Shown one piece after another: positions 35,051-42,252 of a stretch of DNA of 64,000 nucleotides. Source of the stretch: M55B154 sp964486725. GTDB taxonomy: Bacteria > Spirochaetota > UBA4802 > UB4802. Position numbers and translations under genes: made by a program. Numbering within the stretch: position 1 is the first letter of the stretch; every line of letters starts with the position of its first letter. The stretch lies in the NCBI GenBank assembly GCA_964486725.1, contig CAZAOK010000006.1:1-64000 (forward strand), written 5' to 3'. Under the pieces are notes generated by a model, which was not told the origin of the DNA, ran no database searches, and was given only the letters and a program-made list of their open reading frames with translations.

Positions 35051-35767
35051 ATGACAACCATTACTACAGCATTATACCAGTATCCGCTGGGCACGCGAAT
35101 AACTCACGAAAGTGCGGCTATCATAAAAGGAAAGAAACCACATTTTATATGCTTTCCCGAATATTTTTTCGTGAACAGGTCACTTGGCAACCACTCACAA
35201 ACCCCACATAATATGCACCGGCAGCATACACGACTATCGGTTATGTCCAGGGAACTGGATACCGTGGTTATCGGCGGCACCATGCCCGAACTGGCTGATG
35301 GACTTCTTTATAATACCACCTATGTATACAACCGGGGTGAACAGCTTGGATATTACCGTAAACGTACATTGTTTTTCGCCGAAGAAGGCAAAATCACCCC
35401 GGGCGATGAATTCAAGGTGTTTGAGGCATACGGGATACGTTTCGGTGTATTGATCTGCGCCGATGTGTTCAAGGACGAGAGCTTTCTTGCCATGAAAGAA
35501 CTTGGTGCGAAGGTTATCTTTATTCCCACCTTTTCACTGGAAAGAGAAGAAACTCCCCAAGAGAAGTTCAAACGCGATAATGACATATTCGTGCGGGGGG
35601 CACAGCTTGCCGACGCGGTACTGGTGAAGGTATGCGGGGTAAAATCACCCTACAAGGATTTCCTCCAGGCACGAAGCCTCGTTGCCACGAAGGATAAAGT
35701 GTTATACAGGGTACAGCCTGACGAAGAGGATACACCAATGATTATTTTCCAGGACATCGAGGTATGA
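35051..35767 (+). CDS. Nitrilase-superfamily carbon-nitrogen hydrolase
   Basis: This 238-residue hydrolase keeps the Glu-Lys-Cys triad: Glu37 (FPEYFF), Lys104 (YYRKRTLFF) and Cys136 (VLICADVF). Family members cleave amides or nitriles; omega-amidase and carbamoylase activities are common in this size class, and the substrate is not evident here. An AGGGGGGTG purine run precedes the ATG at 35051; a GTG two codons upstream is possible. The motif order and length fit a complete enzyme, slightly shorter than the usual 260-280 residues. Confidence 0.83.
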   Translation: MTTITTALYQYPLGTRITHESAAIIKGKKPHFICFPEYFFVNRSLGNHSQTPHNMHRQHTRLSVMSRELDTVVIGGTMPELADGLLYNTTYVYNRGEQLGYYRKRTLFFAEEGKITPGDEFKVFEAYGIRFGVLICADVFKDESFLAMKELGAKVIFIPTFSLEREETPQEKFKRDNDIFVRGAQLADAVLVKVCGVKSPYKDFLQARSLVATKDKVLYRVQPDEEDTPMIIFQDIEV

Positions 35768-35807
35768 TTCAGCAGTATGCATCATAGCTTTTATATACCC
35801 GCGACCA

Positions 35808-35876
35808 TCACCCTGTAAGCATTCTCTCGATAACCATGCAGACTATCACCATGATGAAAAACCACGCCAGCAGCAG
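35808..35876 (-). other. Open in-frame extension after the symporter stop, encodes one membrane helix
   Basis: Directly after the symporter TGA (35877-35879) the same frame stays open for 22 codons and encodes LLLAWFFIMVIVCMVIERML before a second TGA at 35808-35810. This looks like the last transmembrane helix of a solute:sodium symporter. The interrupting TGA would be TGG (Trp) with one base change, and TGA-C is a leaky stop context. Confidence 0.45.
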
Positions 35877-37397
35877 TCACATGTATGACACGGGGGCCCC
35901 GGCCCGCACCGATACATACCCCGTATCCCTCGTCTGACCGGTTATACACCATCGAAGAATTCCACCCGTAACTAATACCAGGGCGGCAATGGCAAATCCT
36001 GAGAGGTTCCACCACATCCAGGATACACCGGGCTGCATCAGCCAGAGATACATGTTCACTGACACACCCACGATCATGGCTGCTACCGCCTCACCCTGCC
36101 CGGGAAAGCGCAAAATCATGCCGATAATGAACAATGCGGCAATGGGACCGTAAAAGGCCGATCCGATCATGTTCACAAGTTCTATAACGGTATCACTGCC
36201 CCCTGCCATGTACATGGCGAAAAGGGTTGTGACGGCTCCCCAGAAAATTGTTATCAGCCTGGACAAGCGTATTTTGGTTTTGTCACGATACCCGTCCATG
36301 CCTGGAAAGATCTTCACAAGCATGTCACTCCAGGTAGAGGCACTGAGTGAATTAATGGCCGAGTCAAGGCTTGACATGGACGCGGCAAATACCCCCGAAA
36401 CGATAAAACCCAGCATCCCCGCCGGCATGTAATGACGAAAAAATATCGGCATAACAAAATCAGGGGGATGACTTAACACCTCGTCAGCGAACATTGGCAT
36501 TTTGTCAAGAAGTGGGATCAACAAAAGACCTACGGCACAGTAGGTTAGCACAAGGGGAAACCGGAATATGCCGTTTATCAGCAGGGCTTTCTGGGCGATT
36601 CGGGCATTTGGCGTGGCAAGCAAACGTTGTGCCTGGCTCTGATCACAACCATAATATGACACGTAAAGAAAAAACCCCCCAAAAAGCATTGGCCATACGG
36701 CAAAAGTATTTCCGTCACCAAGCCCCGTGGCATCAAGGTGGAATATGGCAAGACGTTCTTCTGCTGCTATCGGTATAGAATAATTTCCGTCAAGTAACAG
36801 CAGCAATATCCATATGGACACAAGGGACGCGACCCATAATATCACCAGTTGTATAATATCAGAATAGATATCCGCCCGTATGCCTCCAAGCGCGGTATAC
36901 ACAAGGGCTATCAGCGCAATACCTGCTATAGTAATATTTAATGGAAGGTCTATACACTTGCTGGTAACATAAGAGGTGGCAAGCAGGGCAACCCCCGTTG
37001 CCAGGGAACGGCTCACCAGGAAGACAAGGCTTAACATGGCACGGGCCGCCTTTCCAAAGCGGTATTCTATCCACTGGTAAATAGTAACACCTTCCATGCT
37101 TCTGAAGGAGGGAACAAGAACTGCCATGGTCACGATCATGGCCAATGGGATGGCCAGCTCATACTGAAGCCATTTAAGTCCTCCCCCTTCTTTGACTGCT
37201 ATGAACGCGGGAGCCCCAACCAGGCTGATGGCACTCACCTGGTTGGCGATGAGGGATCCCCCCACCTGCCATGAGGGCACCCGCCGACCGCCGACGTAGT
37301 AATCATCCTGGTCTTTCTGCCGTCGTCCCACCAGGTAGCTGATACCCACTATTACAACAACATAGAAGGCAAGAATACCCCAGTCCAGTGCAACCAC
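35877..37397 (-). CDS. Sodium:solute symporter (SSS family)
   Basis: This protein of about 506 residues has 13 predicted membrane helices with the SSS core: GGSLIANQVSAISLVGAPAF, TALGGIRADIYSDIIQ and the ASMSSLDSAINSLSAST block that lines the sodium site. The GTG at 37397 is preferred because GGGGGT lies 5 bases ahead; an upstream TTG frame extends into the palindromic repeat at 37415-37536. Solutes of the family range from sugars and inositol to sialic acid and amino acids; none can be named here. The last helix appears to be cut off by a TGA (see the adjoining extension), so the protein may be truncated by one helix. Confidence 0.88.
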   Translation of the reverse strand: MVALDWGILAFYVVVIVGISYLVGRRQKDQDDYYVGGRRVPSWQVGGSLIANQVSAISLVGAPAFIAVKEGGGLKWLQYELAIPLAMIVTMAVLVPSFRSMEGVTIYQWIEYRFGKAARAMLSLVFLVSRSLATGVALLATSYVTSKCIDLPLNITIAGIALIALVYTALGGIRADIYSDIIQLVILWVASLVSIWILLLLLDGNYSIPIAAEERLAIFHLDATGLGDGNTFAVWPMLFGGFFLYVSYYGCDQSQAQRLLATPNARIAQKALLINGIFRFPLVLTYCAVGLLLIPLLDKMPMFADEVLSHPPDFVMPIFFRHYMPAGMLGFIVSGVFAASMSSLDSAINSLSASTWSDMLVKIFPGMDGYRDKTKIRLSRLITIFWGAVTTLFAMYMAGGSDTVIELVNMIGSAFYGPIAALFIIGMILRFPGQGEAVAAMIVGVSVNMYLWLMQPGVSWMWWNLSGFAIAALVLVTGGILRWCITGQTRDTGYVSVRAGAPVSYM

Positions 37398-37414
37398 GGA
37401 TACCCCCTTTATTT

Positions 37415-37536
37415 TTAACCGCAAAGGCGCTAAGTACGCAGAGGGCGCAAAGAAAAAGAAGAGAAAAGGATGTTATAGTTTTCAAAAAATATAATAACTT
37501 TGCGATTCTCTGCGCCCTTTGCGACTTTGCGGTAAA
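37415..37536. repeat. GCAAAG-type inverted repeat element, copy 1
   Basis: Left arm (from 37415) ACCGCAAAGGCGCTAAG, then CGCAGAG and CGCAAAG, pairs with the right arm (to 37536) read in reverse as ACCGCAAAGTCGCAAAG, CGCAGAG, CGCAAAG. The arms are about 38 bases with a near 8-base internal periodicity, around an AT-rich centre of about 45 bases. It lies in the 5' leader of the symporter gene. The inner element of the repeat at 56511-56611 is the same family. Confidence 0.8.
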
Positions 37537-37551
37537 GCATACACTATGGTT

Positions 37552-38484
37552 CTACTTCGTATATGACAGAGCCACTACCACGGATTTCATCTCAAGGCCG
37601 TTTAAGAACCTGTCGTTGTACCAGCTGCTTGCAGAGGTAAGCCATCCGCCCATGCTTATGGATATGGAGAAGGCATCGGTGGTCATCCACGTGAGAGCCA
37701 GGCCCGCCATGCCGACACTGACGGGGTCCATCTTCATTGTCTGGCTTACTGTACCAAACGGGAATGGCAAATCAACCTTTGCATTGATCTCTGGTTTATT
37801 AAAACTTCTACTGTAGAGATAGTAGGGGGTTACTTTAAACATCTCCATTATTTTCATGGAGAATGCTATCGCTATTGATCCCCCTGTGAGAAAGCCGCTG
37901 CCGTCAGCTTTTGGCTTTAAACTAGCGCTTACTGGTTCTTCTGGAAGAGAAAGTGACGCGTTATACCGCTCCACGAATAATCCTGCGTACACCGGGATGG
38001 AGAAATTGGAATTATCACCAAGCAAGTCAAATCCGGCTCCCCCGTACAAGGCGGTTAGGGAATAGTCAGTTCCTACAGTGACCTCTTCCGACGGGGCTGC
38101 CTCCGGATAAAAATTTCCCGTCATGTCACCTTTTATACGCATGTGGGCAAGTATACCATAAAGCATCCAGCGGTCAGTTAACGCGTAGCCGGCCCCCAGT
38201 CCGAGAGAATACCCGGTCAGGTCTTTACCCTCAACATCCGGGTCATCATATGCTTTCTGTATATCAAAGTACGCCGGCACCAGAGTTGCCGTTAATTCTC
38301 CCTGGTTATAATGGGTCATCGGCACGAATGAATCAGCAATAATGGATGATGCCACATTGGCAATTCCGTTCACTCCCTTTTCTGCGACGGATGAATCCCA
38401 TTGATGGGCGAATATTGAAAGAGAAAAAAGCAGTATAAAAGCGGGTAGTAACACTACGGCTGTCCATCTTGATAACATGTTCAT
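37552..38484 (-). CDS. Outer-membrane beta-barrel protein
   Basis: This 310-residue protein has a signal peptide (cleavage near SIFAHQ). Alternating amphipathic strands, aromatic girdles and glycine-rich turns are typical of a porin-like barrel (YSLGLGAGYALTDRWMLYG; LTALYGGAGFDLLGDN; final strand VVVALSYTK). GGAAGG lies 6 bases before the ATG. It may belong to the same broad class as the broken gene at the left edge, sharing an ALTDRW-like motif. The transported molecule is unknown. The symporter gene is next downstream beyond the repeat, but on separate ribosome sites. Confidence 0.7.
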   Translation of the reverse strand: MNMLSRWTAVVLLPAFILLFSLSIFAHQWDSSVAEKGVNGIANVASSIIADSFVPMTHYNQGELTATLVPAYFDIQKAYDDPDVEGKDLTGYSLGLGAGYALTDRWMLYGILAHMRIKGDMTGNFYPEAAPSEEVTVGTDYSLTALYGGAGFDLLGDNSNFSIPVYAGLFVERYNASLSLPEEPVSASLKPKADGSGFLTGGSIAIAFSMKIMEMFKVTPYYLYSRSFNKPEINAKVDLPFPFGTVSQTMKMDPVSVGMAGLALTWMTTDAFSISISMGGWLTSASSWYNDRFLNGLEMKSVVVALSYTK

Positions 38485-38577
38485 GATAACCTTCCATTAT
38501 ATAGTGAAACAGTATATAAAACGATGTCACATTATTGCAAAAGCATAATAATAATCAAGAATTAATATGTAATACAT

Positions 38578-39294
38578 TCAGTCTAACCGGAAAGGCAATA
38601 CCCGGTCATACCATATAACACCTTCACGGTAATCAAGAAGCAGTGGATATAACTGCACACCGGAACGCAGGGCCTCAGTTACCGCTGTAGCAAATGCCGG
38701 GTCCATCCGCGCATTGGGAATAAATACTTCGGCGTCGTTTCTGAACACCAGTATAACGATTGCGGCTTCATTTCCAACTGATCGTAAATCCATCAGTGAT
38801 CGAATGTGTTTCGTTCCACGTGTGGTGGGGGCATCAGGGAACAGGGCTACCCCGTCAACGGCGAGGGTGCATCCCTTGGTCTCGATCCATACTTCTGATG
38901 TATCATTTCGGGTCAGCAAAAAATCAAGCTGGCTGTGACCCCATTTTACTTCAGCCTTCAGGCCGGTCATTTCGCCAAATGGTGATATACTGCTGTCTGC
39001 AAAAACAGCCTCTGCCGCCTTCCGGTGATACCCTGAATGGGTAAACACCCATGAGTTGTGATCATGGGCGGCGATAATATCCCACTTTGTTTTTCTGCCT
39101 GGATTTTTGGCTTTTTTGAGTAAGACCCGGTTACCAGGATACAATAATTCTTTCAACCGGCCCGGATCGTGCAGATGTACAGCTACCCCGTTTTCGGCAT
39201 AGGGCTCAACTATATCCACCATGCTCAGAAAACGGTTTGGCCGCTCCCTGAACACGGCAACGGCATCATGCCGCACCTCAATAAGTCTTTGCAT
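38578..39294 (-). CDS. sfsA: SfsA-family DNA-binding/nuclease-like protein
   Basis: This 238-residue SfsA homologue has the family blocks RFLSMVDI...VAVHLHDPGRLKELL, KTKWDIIAA and a PD-(D/E)XK-like core LDFLL...VWIETKGCTLA followed by LFPDAPTTRGTKHIRSL. Archaeal and bacterial SfsA proteins have been described as DNA-binding or nuclease-like; the original 'sugar fermentation stimulation' name describes a phenotype. The ATG follows directly on the upstream gene stop. Confidence 0.9.
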   Translation of the reverse strand: MQRLIEVRHDAVAVFRERPNRFLSMVDIVEPYAENGVAVHLHDPGRLKELLYPGNRVLLKKAKNPGRKTKWDIIAAHDHNSWVFTHSGYHRKAAEAVFADSSISPFGEMTGLKAEVKWGHSQLDFLLTRNDTSEVWIETKGCTLAVDGVALFPDAPTTRGTKHIRSLMDLRSVGNEAAIVILVFRNDAEVFIPNARMDPAFATAVTEALRSGVQLYPLLLDYREGVIWYDRVLPFRLD

Positions 39295-40176
39295 TTACCA
39301 TCCGCCCGAGGCACCGCCTCCACCGAAGCCTCCGCCACCACCGCTGAATCCGCCGCCTCCACCAAAGCCGCCTCCACCGAAACCGCCAGTGGTAAATCCA
39401 CCTCCGTGATAACCTCCTGCTCCACCGGCACCACCAAATATTACCGGCAGAAGAAAGCCGAGAAAGAACCCCAGCGGCAGAAGAAAGAGAAGGGATATGA
39501 GGCTCATCTTCAGAACGGCCAGTCCAATAATGGGGAAAAAGATGGCACCGCCTATCCCGCTTACCAGTTTTTTCTGTGAACCAAGAACCATTATCAATAT
39601 AATAACAGCGAATATAATAAAGTTGCCAAGCTTTCCTCCCGAAGGGGCAGGCTCACGTTTGGCAATATCCTCGCTTGAGAACTCACCCTTAACAACCCCG
39701 GCCATGGCGTTCACACCGTCAACGAAACCCCTGTCGAAGTCGCCCTTCTTGAAGTTGGCCATGATAATATTGTCAATTATTCGCCCGGCAACCAGGTCGG
39801 TAAGTGTTCCTTCAAGGCCATACCCTGTTTCAATACGGATCTTTCTGTCCTGTTTTGAGACAAGCAGCAGGGCACCGTTGTCTACACCCTTCTGCCCTAT
39901 TTTCCAGGTTTCGGCAACACGAATGGAAAAAGGCTCCAGGGCGTCACCCTCGAGTGAGTCAATGGTCAGCACCACGATCTGCGTGGAATCACTCTGCTCA
40001 AGTTGGGCAAGGGTCTGCTCTAACTGCTGCTTCGCTGCGGGAGATATCATGTTGGCATAATCATTCACCCGTCCCTTCAACGGCGGAACTTCTTTTGCCG
40101 TGACAAGTGAAGGCAGCAGTGACAATGCAACAAAAATGATTGCCAGAGATAAAACCGTCTTTTTAATATAATTCAT
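39295..40176 (-). CDS. TPM-domain (YgcG-type) secreted protein with Gly-rich tail
   Basis: This protein of about 293 residues has a signal peptide, a TPM phosphatase-like domain (PPLKGRVNDYANMISPAAKQQL; TQIVVLTIDSLEG; IETGYGLEGTLTD), two membrane helices near residues 190-235, and a C-terminal tail of GFGGGGGF-type repeats ending ASGGW. The same architecture is known in YgcG proteins encoded beside lemA, as here. The ATG at 40176 has AGGGG six bases ahead. The DNA of the tail is highly biased (GGT/GGC/GGA repeats), which explains the long proline-rich antisense frame. Confidence 0.88.
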   Translation of the reverse strand: MNYIKKTVLSLAIIFVALSLLPSLVTAKEVPPLKGRVNDYANMISPAAKQQLEQTLAQLEQSDSTQIVVLTIDSLEGDALEPFSIRVAETWKIGQKGVDNGALLLVSKQDRKIRIETGYGLEGTLTDLVAGRIIDNIIMANFKKGDFDRGFVDGVNAMAGVVKGEFSSEDIAKREPAPSGGKLGNFIIFAVIILIMVLGSQKKLVSGIGGAIFFPIIGLAVLKMSLISLLFLLPLGFFLGFLLPVIFGGAGGAGGYHGGGFTTGGFGGGGFGGGGGFSGGGGGFGGGGASGGW

Positions 40177-40201
40177 CAAGTACCCCTTTATTGTTCAACT
40201 C

Positions 40202-40873
40202 TTACTCACCTATTATGAGATTATCCAGCTCATCTTTGTCATCAGGTCTCACAGGAAAATGTTCCTTTAGTATCTCTCCTACCCTGGTAATGGATTCACA
40301 GATGGCGTCTCCCTGCCTCTTTTCCTTAATCCCCCTGATAATATGCTGAACGATCTCATCCCACATTTTTTTGTCCACTTTCTCATTGATCCCGTTGTCA
40401 GCAAGCACCCATACCCTGTGCTCAAAAACGGAAATGAAGATAAGCACCCCCGTCTTGTCCCGGGTCAGGTACAGGCCGTTACGAAAAAAGCTGGTAACAG
40501 CCGCTTCTTTTACTTCCTCGTCAATTTCAGCATCCGCGATGAACATTCGCTTCATGGAAGGGATGTACTTTAACAGAAAATATGAAAGAACATACAACAC
40601 CATCCCAATACCAAGGAACATCCACATGGAATAATACAGGTAAGGGAAATATTCCATCAATAAAGACTGCTGCACCGCCAGGTAGGTAAGTGCAATGGCA
40701 GCCGGAATGGAGAAAAAGGCAGCCCCCTTAACCTCCGCAAGGGGATAGGCATAGCTTGATGATACCACCATGGGGACGATCTCCCCGGATGTGATATTCT
40801 CTACTTTTTTGACCGATTCTATTATTTTCTTTTTTTCGCCTTCAGAGAGAAACCTGTCTGCAAGATTCTTCAT
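40202..40873 (-). CDS. TPM-domain membrane protein
   Basis: This 223-residue second TPM-domain protein carries two helices (AAFFSIPAAIALTYLAVQQ and YYSMWMFLGIGMVLYVLSYFLL) inserted in the domain. GVLIFISVFEHRVWVLADNGI carries the TPM signature. It follows lemA and precedes the Gly-rich TPM gene, the common lemA-TPM-TPM cluster of uncertain envelope function. No signal peptide is present, so the domain faces the cytosol or is inserted by its internal helices. Confidence 0.85.
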   Translation of the reverse strand: MKNLADRFLSEGEKKKIIESVKKVENITSGEIVPMVVSSSYAYPLAEVKGAAFFSIPAAIALTYLAVQQSLLMEYFPYLYYSMWMFLGIGMVLYVLSYFLLKYIPSMKRMFIADAEIDEEVKEAAVTSFFRNGLYLTRDKTGVLIFISVFEHRVWVLADNGINEKVDKKMWDEIVQHIIRGIKEKRQGDAICESITRVGEILKEHFPVRPDDKDELDNLIIGE

Positions 40874-40904
40874 GTAACTACTCCAGTATGAATAAAATAC
40901 AACA

Positions 40905-40929
40905 GCAGAGAGGAAAGCGTCCTCTCTGC
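40905..40929 (-). terminator. Strong hairpin between lemA and the TPM genes
   Basis: GCAGAGAGGA and TCCTCTCTGC form a perfect 10-bp stem with a 5-base loop in the lemA-TPM gap. There is no good T-run after it on the minus strand, so it may be an mRNA-stabilising or partial attenuation structure rather than a full terminator. Confidence 0.45.
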
Positions 40930-40966
40930 GTTATTACGCGCAAATCATGATACATGATTGCACGGT

Positions 40967-41554
40967 CTAGAATTCAACTTTCGGGGCATCCTTCGCCCCT
41001 TCTTCGGCCTTGAAGTATTCTTTCCGTTCGAGATTAAGCATCATGTTGTTTGTTATATTGTAAGGGAACTTGCGGATGGCATAATTAAACTGCTGCACCG
41101 CCTCGTTATACCGCTGCCGTGCCACGTTGATCCTGTTTTCCGTTCCTTCCAATTGATGCATCAGGTCAGTAAAGTGCTTGTCCGCCTTAAGATTAGGGTA
41201 TCGTTCTACCACCACCATCAACCGTGATAGTGCCGAGGAAAGCTGTCCCTGTGCCTGCTGATATTTCTGCATAGCCTGGGCATTGCTGAGATCACCAGGC
41301 TTTATGTTCACCGAAGTTGCCTTTGCCCGTGCCTCAATCACGCCGGTGAGGGTCTGCTTCTCATGGGCTGCGTATCCTTTTACGGTATTTACCAGGTTTG
41401 GAATAAGATCAGCCCGCCGCTGCAGGGTTGATTCCAGGTTACCCCAGGCCGAGAACACCTGCTCTTCCAATGCCTGCATCTTGTTATACCCGCAACCGCT
41501 GAATGCCAGTGCGGCAACCAGTACAACGCTCACCATGGTTATAATTCTTTTCAT
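40967..41554 (-). CDS. lemA: LemA-family lipoprotein
   Basis: This 195-residue protein has a lipoprotein signal (ALAFSGC) and the helical LemA core: VFSAWGNLESTLQRRADLIPNLVNTVKGYA, then NAQAMQKYQQAQGQLSSALSRLMVVVERYPNLKA split over two helices. The YNEAVQQFNYAIRKFP segment ends the fold. GGAGG lies 5 bases before the ATG. It starts the lemA-TPM-TPM transcript; LemA function is not known. Confidence 0.92.
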   Translation of the reverse strand: MKRIITMVSVVLVAALAFSGCGYNKMQALEEQVFSAWGNLESTLQRRADLIPNLVNTVKGYAAHEKQTLTGVIEARAKATSVNIKPGDLSNAQAMQKYQQAQGQLSSALSRLMVVVERYPNLKADKHFTDLMHQLEGTENRINVARQRYNEAVQQFNYAIRKFPYNITNNMMLNLERKEYFKAEEGAKDAPKVEF

Positions 41555-41665
41555 TAAATCCTCCGGATATTCTTATCTTCGTGTGTTATTTTTCATGTGT
41601 GATGCAGGAGTATATGCATGGTTACAGAAGGGTGTCAATTATTTTTAATCCTTACCTTTAAGGGG

Positions 41666-41806
41666 TCATCACAGAGACTCAGAGAAAAGTTAGAATTAAA
41701 AAGTGATGTTTGATCAGGAAATAAATCTATTTACATTTGTAAAAATACCATGTATACTTACAGGATCAATATATTTTTTCTCTGTGCCACTGTGTCTCTG
41801 TGGTAC
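41666..41806. repeat. ACAGAG-type inverted repeat element, copy 2
   Basis: The left arm (ATCACAGAGACTCAGAGAAAA) matches the reverse of the right arm (ACCACAGAGACACAGTGGCACAGAGAAAA read from the other strand), with a few bases lost on the left. The centre is about 85 bases and AT-rich. It occupies most of the gap between lemA and the desulforedoxin-like ORF. The outer arms of the element at 56458-56653 are the same family. Confidence 0.75.
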
Positions 41807-41832
41807 TACGTTTTAAATAAAAGGAGAATACT

Positions 41833-42012
41833 ATGGCAAGCTGTCATACCATGAAAACAGGTGATATCTACGTATGCAGGGATTGCGGGCTTGAAGTACA
41901 GGTGATAAAGCAGTGTAAAGACTTCGGCATACCGCCGGAGGAAAGCAGCTGCTGCGATACCCCGGAGGAATGCGAGCTCACCTGCTGCGGCAACCCTCTT
42001 GAAAAGGTGTAA
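41833..42012 (+). CDS. Desulforedoxin-like small cysteine-rich protein
   Basis: This 59-residue ORF begins with AAGGAG six bases ahead of the ATG (MASCHTMKTGDIYVCRDCG). Nine of its residues are cysteine. The pattern VCRDCGLEV...TCCGNPLEKV matches the CXXC...CC rubredoxin-like iron centre of desulforedoxin and of the N-terminal domain of desulfoferrodoxin (…LVCCGQPM-K at the end). Between them is an additional insert with CKDFG, SSCCD and ECEL, not found in the classical 36-residue protein. It would be a small iron or zinc redox protein. It is flanked on both sides by palindromic elements. Confidence 0.65.
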   Translation: MASCHTMKTGDIYVCRDCGLEVQVIKQCKDFGIPPEESSCCDTPEECELTCCGNPLEKV

Positions 42013-42075
42013 ACGACACAAAAAAACAGTTGTGCTCTCACCTTAAACAGTAAAAATAGCCTCTATATTTGTAAT

Positions 42076-42216
42076 TACTCAGCTGTCATGCTGAATATTC
42101 AAAATTATTCTAAAATGAATAATGATCCAGCATCTCCCCCCGCCTTCGGCGGGGGGAGATGCTCTAATTCCTTTTCATTATGAGCAAATGATCAATATTT
42201 TAGTCATAGCTGAGTA
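42076..42216. repeat. 141-bp symmetric palindrome with 16-bp GC core
   Basis: A perfect 16-bp stem (42129-42144 and 42148-42163; AGCATCTCCCCCCGCC) with loop TTC is centred at 42146. Perfect 9-bp outer arms TACTCAGCT/AGCTGAGTA lie at the two ends, exactly equidistant from the same centre. The segments between match only patchily. The core would also act as a terminator for the small gene upstream. The equal arm length suggests one large decaying inverted element, though a chance pairing of the short outer arms cannot be excluded. Confidence 0.6.
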
Positions 42217-42252
42217 GTCACCTATATTTTATCAATGCGAGGCGTATACTTA

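Noticed and set aside
39221..39409. Proline-rich ORF near the SfsA/TPM junction
   Set aside because: It is the antisense of the glycine-repeat tail of the TPM protein; the bias is explained by GGN codons on the other strand.
42013..42252. Cobalamin or SAM riboswitch upstream of metH
   Set aside because: No B12-box or SAM-box sequences were recognisable; the gap is filled by the palindromic element.
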